10,345 bases of DNA from NCBI GenBank assembly GCA_002772325.1, contig PCSL01000095.1, positions 363 through 10,707 on the forward strand, written 5' to 3'. Under the pieces are notes generated by a model. The model was not told the DNA's origin, made no database searches, and saw only the letters and a program-made list of their open reading frames with translations. A program made the translations under genes and the position numbers. The DNA comes from Chloroflexi bacterium CG23_combo_of_CG06-09_8_20_14_all_45_10. GTDB taxonomy: Bacteria; Chloroflexota; Dehalococcoidia; GIF9; AB-539-J10. Of this stretch, positions 5,415-10,345 are shown in pieces; position 1 is the stretch's first letter, and each line of letters begins with the position of its first letter.

Positions 5415-6625
5415 TTAAGTATCATGTAGGAGTAGATGTTAGCAAAGATAAGCACAAGGTTTGTATCCGCAATCTTTCCCAGGACTCTTATTCAGGAGTA
5501 TCCTCTATCAGTGTCAATCGCCAAGGATTCGAGAAATTCTTGAGCACTCTGGAAAAGCTTTCCCAAAACAAGGAAGACTTTATTATCGGCATTGAGGCAA
5601 CGGGGAATTATGGGATTACTTTGGCTTACTTCCTTCTGGCTCAAGGCTACAAGGTGGTGGAGATTAATCCCTACAGAGCAAGTCAATTCCGCAAGGCTCA
5701 AGGAAAGAAAGCTAAAAGCGACCGCATTGACGCTCGTTCCCTGGCAACCCTTCTCTCCTTGGAAAACCATAAATCTCTTTCCCTTCCTGATCCTGTGCTC
5801 GATAACCTCAGGGAACTCACCCGCTTCCGTGCCGATATGGTGAAGGACCGCACTAGCCTGGTGAATCAGCTCCGCGAAGCTCTTTCTACTCTTTTCCCCG
5901 AACTAGCCGCCATTTTTAGCCAGCTTGATTCCCCCACTTGCCTGTCTTTGCTTATAGCTTATCCTGGTCCAGGATATATTTCTCGTGCCGGGGAGACAAA
6001 GGTAGCTGAAAGTTTGAGGATTGCCAGCCGAGGCAGGATAGGAGAGGCTTTAGCTAAAACCCTTGTGGAAATAGCCCAAGATAGTGTGGGAGTGGTTCAG
6101 AGGCAATCAGCTTTGGCACTCAGAGTATCCATCCTGGGCGAAAGAATCGTGGCTCTGGCAGGAGCTATTGAAAAGGTGGAAAAGGAGATAGCCGACCTTT
6201 TCCACAAGTTGCCCTATAAGCCTGAGGATTTTCCTGTAGGGAATATCACTTCTCTGGCTGCTCTTATCTCTGAAATTGAGGATATCAATCACTTTCCTAC
6301 TCTCAAGCAATTCCTGTCCCACTTTGGCTGGTGTCCTCAGAGCCTCCAAAGTGGTAGCTATAGGCTGGAGCATCCCAGAATGAGTCATGCCGGCAATAAG
6401 TATGTAAGAAGACTTATCTGGATGCTCTCAATAGTTGCTGTGAGAACCATACCCAGGTACCGAACTTACTTTGAGCGACGAGTTGCCAAAGGTAAATCTA
6501 AGATGCATATTCTTGTAGCCGTAGGGCGTAAACTCCTTTCCGTATTCTATGCTATTTTGAAAAAGGGAGTGCCCTATAATCCTAATTGGGAGGTAAACCA
6601 CCATTTTGCCCTGGCAAGGAGTTGA
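5402..6625 (+). CDS. IS110-family transposase, element 2 (3' exon plus intron-supplied start)
   Basis: A DEDD recombinase of 407 residues as read from the unspliced DNA. The acidic tetrad is D12 (VGVDVSK), E65 (GIEATGNYG), D107 and D110 (KSDRIDARSLA). The C-terminal IS116/IS110/IS902 domain carries the likely catalytic S317 (SLQSGSY). Family homology starts at about K6; the first residues, MSTR, are encoded by intron domain VI, which also supplies the AAGGAGG site (5386-5392). The native start is probably the ATG at 3820-3822 with AAGGTGA (3810-3816). Joining 3823 to 5415 gives M-I-K-Y-H-V-G. Both spliced and unspliced transcripts could therefore yield a near-identical enzyme. No frameshift is seen in the body. 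No bridge RNA was found beside it, so it may act only on other copies, or not at all. Confidence 0.93.
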   Translation: MSTRLKYHVGVDVSKDKHKVCIRNLSQDSYSGVSSISVNRQGFEKFLSTLEKLSQNKEDFIIGIEATGNYGITLAYFLLAQGYKVVEINPYRASQFRKAQGKKAKSDRIDARSLATLLSLENHKSLSLPDPVLDNLRELTRFRADMVKDRTSLVNQLREALSTLFPELAAIFSQLDSPTCLSLLIAYPGPGYISRAGETKVAESLRIASRGRIGEALAKTLVEIAQDSVGVVQRQSALALRVSILGERIVALAGAIEKVEKEIADLFHKLPYKPEDFPVGNITSLAALISEIEDINHFPTLKQFLSHFGWCPQSLQSGSYRLEHPRMSHAGNKYVRRLIWMLSIVAVRTIPRYRTYFERRVAKGKSKMHILVAVGRKLLSVFYAILKKGVPYNPNWEVNHHFALARS

Positions 6626-6665
6626 CATCAATATAGTAATCATCGACATTTTACCCCAAACCCTA

Positions 6666-6695
6666 TTGACAAAAATAATGTCTTAGTCTTATAGT
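6666..6695 (+). promoter_or_regulatory. Sigma70-like promoter of cassette 2
   Basis: A perfect -35 TTGACA (6666-6671) and a -10 TATAGT (6690-6695) are separated by 18 bases. CATCGACA lies 25 bases upstream (6641-6648); cassette 1 has CATCGACA at 1601-1608, 28 bases before its own TTGACA. The promoter is thus part of the duplicated unit and lies just after transposase 2. It should drive the leader ORF, the G1-like gene and the lipoprotein. Confidence 0.6.
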
Positions 6696-6730
6696 ATTCT
6701 TGACGATTAAATTCACGACTTTTTAGGAAA

Positions 6731-6743
6731 GCTAAACTGTTAC
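6731..6743 (+). promoter_or_regulatory. Conserved 13-base leader element, cassette 2 copy
   Basis: GCTAAACTGTTAC, identical to 1676-1688, lies 36 bases beyond the -10 box. Its conservation in a diverged leader suggests a regulatory role at DNA or RNA level. Confidence 0.45.
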
Positions 6744-6778
6744 TACTAGAGATTGTTTTAATAACCGAGGAGGTCTTT

Positions 6779-6868
6779 ATGAGGCTTCACGAATTACTTG
6801 GAGTATGGCAGGTGGATAGAACATCCCACCCTCTCCGCGGTGGGAAAGGAGTACTTAGAAGAACGTAA
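6779..6868 (+). CDS. Small leader ORF, 29 residues, cassette 2
   Basis: An ORF too short for usual gene calling: MRLHELLGVWQVDR, then a basic tail ending RRT. A strong GAGGAGGT site (6766-6773) precedes its ATG, and it ends 19 bases before the G1-like start, so translational coupling or attenuation is possible. The first 13 codons recur at 10270. The two differences between copies in this part (AGG/AGA, GTG/GTA) are both synonymous third-position changes, which suggests the peptide is selected. The 3' half overlaps an RNA hairpin (6825-6844) and is not conserved as protein. I do not recognise the peptide. Confidence 0.5.
   Translation: MRLHELLGVWQVDRTSHPLRGGKGVLRRT
6825..6844 (+). promoter_or_regulatory. 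Leader hairpin, cassette 2
   Basis: CCCACC (6825-6830) pairs with GGTGGG (6839-6844) around an 8-base loop, five bases after the conserved leader block. The third leader has a different but equally perfect stem at the same offset (10316-10337). An AAAGGAG lies directly downstream. There is no T-tract, so it is not a classical terminator. Confidence 0.5.
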
Positions 6869-6887
6869 ATTTTCGAGGAGGTAAACG

Positions 6888-7841
6888 ATGATGAAAGCAT
6901 CAAACAAGCTACGTTCAATCTTACTTGTGATTTGTTTGGTTCTCACTACCATGACCTACATGACTCTTCCTGCATCTGCTCAGGAATCGCAATTACAACA
7001 GAGCAACGAAGAAATCGTCTATACACCGGTCGGCCCAATGTTAAAATCACATGTTCATAAGGTTCCAAATGGTTCTTACGTTTTAAAGACCGCTGATGAG
7101 CTCAAAGTATACGCTTCACGCTCTGACGCCGATAAGGGTAGTGAATGCATATTGACCATACCCTTGGAGAGACGATGTCCATCGCTACCTCCGCAACCTC
7201 CAGCCGGTGGATGGATTGAATGGGCTCATAATAAGTACAGTGTCTCAAATATCGGCAGATTTGAGGCTTACTGGACCGTACCCTCGTCACCCCCGAGATT
7301 TGGCGGGTATGGTGTACTATCATATATATTCAATTCACTAAGTGAACCCGGTGAAATAATCCAGCCTGTTCTTCAATATGGCGAGGGGTGTTTTGGTAGC
7401 AATGGTAACTGGTACGGTGCATCATGGTACGTATGGGGAGGTACATGTGGACAAGCAATTTACAGTGAGCCCATAGATACCGCAGTGGGACACCACATCT
7501 ATGGGTACATGCAGTATTGGGCAGGAAATAATCCAGGATGGTCAATATTCTTTCAGGACCGCACTGCTAACATGGCAACCGCTTTGGAAGTAGGAACTGT
7601 GTTAGATCCAGATAACGTTACCCCAGATATCGCTCTTGAAGGGTATGGCATTAGTGGTGATATAGACGTCCCAGGGGATACCACCTTCACTGGCATTAGC
7701 TTCAAGAATACCAGTGGTAACTCAATCTCAGTGGAACTAGAAGGGGTGGTCGACCATGCCAAATGGGACGGAATACTCACGGGGTTAGGCGTAGACGTAC
7801 TGTATAATAGTACAAGAGTGGTTCTAAATACTGTAAATTGA
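6888..7841 (+). CDS. Secreted G1 (eqolisin)-like putative glutamic peptidase, paralog 2
   Basis: An exported protein of 317 residues and full-length paralog of the protein at 1788. The signal peptide ends ASA (29-31) before Q32. The N-terminal motif NEEIVYTPVGPMLK is at 40-53. In the C-terminal domain, WTVPSSPPRFGG, IIQPVLQYG (157-165), WYGASWYV, HIYGYMQYW, NPGWSI, IALEGYG (248-254) and GDIDVPGDTTFT are shared with paralog 1. The candidate catalytic pair Q159/E251 has the same 92-residue spacing as Q157/E249 there. Two extra cysteines around 168 and 187 could form a disulfide. Start: GAGGAGGT (6875-6882) serves either of two adjacent ATGs (6888, 6891). Glutamic peptidase activity is inferred from fold-level similarity only. 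Third-position divergence between the paralogs suggests an old duplication. Confidence 0.78.
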   Translation: MMKASNKLRSILLVICLVLTTMTYMTLPASAQESQLQQSNEEIVYTPVGPMLKSHVHKVPNGSYVLKTADELKVYASRSDADKGSECILTIPLERRCPSLPPQPPAGGWIEWAHNKYSVSNIGRFEAYWTVPSSPPRFGGYGVLSYIFNSLSEPGEIIQPVLQYGEGCFGSNGNWYGASWYVWGGTCGQAIYSEPIDTAVGHHIYGYMQYWAGNNPGWSIFFQDRTANMATALEVGTVLDPDNVTPDIALEGYGISGDIDVPGDTTFTGISFKNTSGNSISVELEGVVDHAKWDGILTGLGVDVLYNSTRVVLNTVN

Positions 7842-7855
7842 TAAGGTGAGGTACA

Positions 7856-7896
7856 TGGCAGGTTGGTCTTCCATTAAAGGAATTACCAACCTGCCA
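7856..7896 (+). promoter_or_regulatory. Intercistronic hairpin, cassette 2
   Basis: A perfect 12-bp stem, TGGCAGGTTGGT (7856-7867) with ACCAACCTGCCA (7885-7896), has a second small stem TTCC/GGAA inside the loop. It begins 15 bases after the G1-like stop. No T-tract follows directly. Its place matches the cassette 1 hairpin although the sequences are unrelated, which points to a conserved post-transcriptional role such as differential expression of the two genes. Confidence 0.65.
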
Positions 7897-7982
7897 ATTA
7901 GGAGGTTCAGTGTTTTTCTTTGTGCTTCACGGGATTGACCACTATCACACATAAAGCTATTATGATAGGGGACGAATAGGAG

Positions 7983-8453
7983 ATGAGGAAAATTGCAATT
8001 TTGGTACCCATATGCTTAATATTAGTGGCTATGGTTGCATCGTGTAACACCAATCATAATAACTACCCGCCTCCAGGAGGCACACCCTATATAAGATTCC
8101 AAAACCACGTGGAACTGAGGCCAGGGCAAATCAAGTCAATCGATGTTTTCTTAACCATCCGGAAACCGGCACAGATGAATGTTTCTTATGGAATCTTCGT
8201 CGCAAGGAAAGTAGAACAGTATTCTCCGCTTGAAAATGGAGTACCGTATGAAAAATTATCAACGCCACCAGGGCTCGAAGTTACTATCAAACCAAGTGAT
8301 TTCATAGCTTATCCGGGTAAGACTTATAACTCGGTAGTCGAGATTAAGACTAGTTCTGAGCTGCCCCAGGGCGAGTATCAGCTTTTTCTTGAAGTCTTTT
8401 TGGATAATAACCGATGGCCTGGCAGCGGATGGATTACAGTTAACGTCAAATAA
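7983..8453 (+). CDS. Putative lipoprotein, cassette 2
   Basis: Function is not recognised. 156 residues: MRK, a hydrophobic stretch, and a good lipobox VASC with C21 as the lipidated residue, then a polar, Pro-rich linker (22-33). The remainder looks like one beta-sandwich domain: HVELRPGQIKSIDVFLTI, a PPGLEVTIKPSDF segment, then VVEIKTSSELPQGEYQLFLEVFLDN and a terminal WITVNVK strand, in the style of Ig-like or NEW3-type domains. The second half resembles the cassette 1 lipoprotein, but the TP-x-GPM motif is missing. The likely ribosome site is TAGGGGAC (7967-7974); an AGGAG directly before the ATG is too close. It is the last gene of cassette 2 and is probably anchored at the cell surface with the secreted G1-like protein as partner. 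Confidence 0.75.
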   Translation: MRKIAILVPICLILVAMVASCNTNHNNYPPPGGTPYIRFQNHVELRPGQIKSIDVFLTIRKPAQMNVSYGIFVARKVEQYSPLENGVPYEKLSTPPGLEVTIKPSDFIAYPGKTYNSVVEIKTSSELPQGEYQLFLEVFLDNNRWPGSGWITVNVK

Positions 8454-8642
8454 AGTTACATCTGTTCTTGTTCTTAGCGAAGCTCTAAAGATGCACCTGC
8501 TCATCCCGTCAAGAAAGTCTCAGGAACGGTTCAGCTATACCGAGCCCCAGCGTAATCTATGCTTTTCCGCATCGAATTAAGTACTGTGGAATCCGCATTT
8601 GGGTAAGCATTGCAGAACTTACATGCTACCATAGTACTATCC
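8454..8642. other. Spacer between cassette 2 and element 3, no clear gene
   Basis: About 190 bases without a supported gene. A 33-codon minus-strand ORF (about 8525-8625; MVACKFCNAYPNADST start) has no good ribosome site and no recognised family. It may be decayed coding DNA. No terminator with a T-tract is seen after the lipoprotein gene. Confidence 0.4.
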
Positions 8643-8669
8643 ATTTTGGTATGAAAATACTCCCGTTAG

Positions 8670-9908
8670 TCATGCTGCCACCAGAATGGGTTCTAGAGAA
8701 ACACAATATCCCAATGACTGTAGTTTTTTGACCAAGCTTGTTTCTAGGGCTTTGCGGTGGAGCTTATCAAAGTAGTCTGACCCCAAATCGAGATAAGAAC
8801 GACCTTGCTTTAATACATGATAAACTATGACCAATATCTTATGTCCCAGAGCCATTATAGCTCGCTTTTTACCGCGGCGAGCTGCTATCCTATGGTACCT
8901 CGCCGAGAGATAGGTATTCTTTGTCCTTGAAGCTCCCCAAGCTGCCTCGCATAAGGTACACCTTAATGAACTGTCTCCTTTGGTCGTCCGTCCGCTCTTC
9001 CTCTTCCCAGCACTTTCATTATTGCCCGGACTCATACCCGCCCAAGAGGAAAGATGAGCATCGGTAGGGAAACGAGACATGTCAGTCCCTATCTCGGCTA
9101 TCAAGGAGGCGGCGGTCTGCTCCTTTACGCCAGGAATGGTTTGAAGCAGCTCGCATTCCTCTCCATAGGGCTCAAGACAAGCATCGATTCTTTGCTCCAG
9201 TTCTTCAATGGGCTCTTCAAGGAACTCAAGATGTCTAAGGCTTTTCTCCAGAAGGTATCTATGATGGTCAGAAAGGCAGCCATTAAGTGATTCCACGAGC
9301 TCAGGAATTTTGCCTCGCAGTTTTCCTTTGGCGAGCTGAGCCATCTCCTCAGGGCTTTGCTCACCCTGGGTTAAGGCTTGGAGAATTTCCCTCCCTGAGG
9401 CTCCAAAGACATTGCTAGCCACAGAGGAAAACTTAATATTGGCATCTTCAAGGATCTTTTGTACTCTATTTCTCTCGGCCGTTGCTGCACTAACCAGCTT
9501 TTTGCGATACCTAGTAAGATCACGAAGCTCTCGAATAGGCTTGGGGGGGATAAAGCTTTCTTCGATCAGGCCACAGCGTAGAAGCTTAGCAATCCACTCA
9601 CAATCCTTAACATCTGTCTTTCGCCCCGGGAGATTCTTTATGTGCCTGGCATTAGCCAGAATGACCTTTACCGAGCTTTCCAGGATGTTGAACACCGGCT
9701 TCCAGTAAACTCCAGTGCTCTCCACAGCAACATGGGTACATCCCTCTGCCTCTAGCCAATCCCTGAGCTTGAGAAGGTCATTGGTCATGGTGGAAAAGGT
9801 CTTGATGGTTTTCTTTACCTCTCCATTTAGCTCGCCAACGAGAAGGCAGGCCACTACTTTGGATTTGTGGACATCGATTCCGCAGCATCTTTCTAGATTG
9901 TCTTCCAT
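8670..9908 (-). CDS. IS110-family transposase, element 3
   Basis: A DEDD recombinase of 412 residues, intact. The acidic tetrad is D12 (CGIDVHKS), E63 (AVESTGVYWKP), D99 and D102 (GRKTDVKDCEW). A helical middle follows, then the C-terminal IS116/IS110/IS902 domain starting around LLQTIPGVKEQTAASLIAEIG (254-274), with the SWAGMSPGNNESAGKRKSG region (288-306) and S299 as likely catalytic serine. The ribosome site AAGGAGG lies just upstream (complement of 9913-9919). It is clearly different from transposases 1 and 2, so three separate IS110 lineages are present in 10 kb. The full-length ORF and structured upstream region suggest it may be active. Confidence 0.95.
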   Translation of the reverse strand: MEDNLERCCGIDVHKSKVVACLLVGELNGEVKKTIKTFSTMTNDLLKLRDWLEAEGCTHVAVESTGVYWKPVFNILESSVKVILANARHIKNLPGRKTDVKDCEWIAKLLRCGLIEESFIPPKPIRELRDLTRYRKKLVSAATAERNRVQKILEDANIKFSSVASNVFGASGREILQALTQGEQSPEEMAQLAKGKLRGKIPELVESLNGCLSDHHRYLLEKSLRHLEFLEEPIEELEQRIDACLEPYGEECELLQTIPGVKEQTAASLIAEIGTDMSRFPTDAHLSSWAGMSPGNNESAGKRKSGRTTKGDSSLRCTLCEAAWGASRTKNTYLSARYHRIAARRGKKRAIMALGHKILVIVYHVLKQGRSYLDLGSDYFDKLHRKALETSLVKKLQSLGYCVSLEPILVAA

Positions 9909-9933
9909 TTATCCTCCTTTTCAGCAGGTAAGC

Positions 9934-10062
9934 GAGTAGCCTTATCTTAAAGATTTTGGTATGCGTGCTTCCCATAAGGAGCGACAATTGGTTGTGCCTT
10001 GGCTACTCAAGTCAGTTTCATCTTCGGGGATATACCTCCAGAAAATTACCGACTTTTCCCCG
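9934..10062 (-). ncRNA. Candidate bridge RNA of IS110 element 3
   Basis: Upstream of transposase 3 the minus strand can form two stem-loops. CGGGGA pairs with TCCCCG (plus 10057-10062 and 10025-10030). A perfect 8-bp GAGTAGCC/GGCTACTC (plus 10001-10008 and 9934-9941) encloses 59 bases with a small inner hairpin. Three 10-11-base segments here recur outside: 9953-9963 at 8643-8653, 9987-9996 at 10128-10137 and 10013-10023 at 10186-10196. These could be guides, but their polarity does not fit the four-guide pattern cleanly, so the assignment is tentative. Confidence 0.5.
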
Positions 10063-10197
10063 CCAGCCATCAATATAAGAAAGTCCGCTACATAAATCAA
10101 CTCCTCTGTCCCAAACTCATTTTCATGATTGGTTGTGGCCTCTAGGCCATGGGGGTTTCATCTTCTTTTCATCTTTGATTCATGCCAGTTTCATCTT
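10013..10197. repeat. Short direct repeats TTTCATCTT at left end of element 3
   Basis: TTTCATCTT occurs at 10016-10024, 10156-10164, 10167-10175 and 10189-10197. The last three starts are 11 and 22 bases apart, about one and two DNA turns. The first and last copies extend to CAGTTTCATCT. Adjacent ATTGGTTGTG copies (9987-9996, 10128-10137) make a longer imperfect repeat with the first two. They could be protein-binding sites or IS ends. Confidence 0.5.
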
Positions 10198-10269
10198 TAC
10201 CTGTTAGACTAATGATGCGCTCAGGTGAAAGCCGGGCCTAGTCACCATTTTAATACGGAGGAGGTCTTT

Positions 10270-10345
10270 ATGAGACTTCACGAATTACTTGGAGTATGGC
10301 AGGTAGATAGTTTTTGCCCTACCTATAGTGGTAGGGCGGATAGCA
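10270..10345 (+). CDS. Small leader ORF, cassette 3 (partial)
   Basis: Starts MRLHELLGVWQVD like the ORF at 6779, after GGAGGAGGT. It then diverges to SFCPTYSGRADS and is open at the window end. Only synonymous differences are seen over the shared 13 codons. Confidence 0.45.
   Translation, partial: MRLHELLGVWQVDSFCPTYSGRADS
10316..10337 (+). promoter_or_regulatory. Leader hairpin, cassette 3
   Basis: GCCCTACC (10316-10323) pairs perfectly with GGTAGGGC (10330-10337) around a 6-base loop. Like the hairpin at 6825, it starts five bases after the conserved GATAG. The stem sequence differs but pairing is kept, which supports a structural role. Confidence 0.55.

Larger units (their letters stand above)
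3810..6640 (+). mobile_element. IS110-family element 2, interrupted by a group II intron; ends uncertain
   Basis: Contains the second IS110-type transposase gene, split near its 5' end by the intron at 3824-5414. The left boundary must lie between the last kinase homology (~3808) and the transposase ATG at 3820, so the left noncoding end is only about ten bases, too short for an upstream bridge RNA. On the right, cassette 2 homology resumes at about 6641, leaving about 15 bases. No structured guide RNA is visible on either side. The element is either truncated at both ends or belongs to a subgroup whose guide RNA has been lost here. Coordinates are approximate. Confidence 0.5.
8641..10200 (-). 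mobile_element. IS110-family element 3, ends uncertain
   Basis: The transposase gene runs on the minus strand with about 200-280 bases of structured noncoding DNA upstream and a short downstream end, the normal IS110 arrangement. Candidate end signals are ATTTTGGTATG (8643-8653), repeated in the upstream region at 9953-9963, and an 8-base subterminal inverted repeat, ATGAAAAT (8651-8658) with ATTTTCAT (10119-10126). On the left-end side, repeats at 10128-10137 and 10186-10196 also match the upstream region, so the true end is at one of these. It lies between cassette 2 and the third leader, in opposite orientation to them. Confidence 0.6.
10247..10345 (+). repeat. Third cassette leader, truncated by the window end
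   Basis: From about 10247 the sequence is almost identical to 6755-6819 (AT-rich TTTTAATA, a GGAGGAGGTCTTT ribosome site and the leader ORF start). This implies that a third cassette follows outside the window. No clear TTGACA promoter is seen directly upstream, where element 3 sits. Confidence 0.75.

Noticed and set aside
6626..6780. Bridge RNA downstream of transposase 2 (IS1111-type position)
   Set aside because: The stretch is AT-rich, lacks long stems, and is occupied by the cassette 2 promoter and leader elements shared with cassette 1.
9054..9290. Plus-strand ORFs within element 3
   Set aside because: They are shadows of the intact minus-strand transposase.
10013..10197. CRISPR array
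   Set aside because: The repeats are only 9-11 bases with irregular spacing and no cas genes nearby.

Overview
The window is a bacterial accessory region, GC about 45-50%. It consists of a duplicated secretome cassette broken up by mobile elements. The taxon cannot be fixed from sequence alone. Strong Shine-Dalgarno sites, sigma70-like TTGACA promoters, Sec signal peptides and lipoproteins say bacterium. A Chloroflexota-type metagenome would fit but is only a guess.

Layout, left to right. (1) 44-1544: a complete IS110-family element. Its upstream region folds as a bridge RNA, and all four expected guide segments can be matched to the element ends and the flanking target, which fixes both junctions. 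The target was an 11-bp perfect hairpin. (2) 1601-3376: cassette 1, with a promoter, a leader, a secreted protein resembling glutamic (G1/eqolisin-type) peptidases, an intercistronic hairpin and a lipoprotein. (3) 3394-~3810, minus strand: the decayed 3' half of a sensor histidine kinase. (4) ~3810-6640: a second IS110-family transposase gene, split by a group II intron (3824-5414) just after its start codon. The intron-encoded reverse transcriptase has lost its catalytic core, but the ribozyme ends look intact and exact removal restores the transposase frame. (5) 6641-8453: cassette 2, a diverged copy of cassette 1 with promoter, 29-codon leader ORF plus hairpin, secreted G1-like protein, hairpin and lipoprotein. 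(6) 8454-8642: gene-poor spacer. (7) ~8643 to ~10200, minus strand: a third IS110-family element with a structured upstream region. (8) 10247-10345: a third copy of the cassette leader, running off the window, so a third cassette probably follows.

How the parts relate. Each cassette pairs one exported G1-like protein with one small lipoprotein carrying a beta-rich domain. Both G1-like proteins and the first lipoprotein share a short motif (EE-x-x-x-TP-x-GPM-x-K) near the mature N terminus, so they probably act together at the cell surface. The IS110 elements sit at the cassette borders and may have helped to spread or rearrange the array. The strongest results are the four-guide bridge RNA assignment for element 1, the frame-exact intron in transposase 2, and the repeated leader/cassette with its shared motif.
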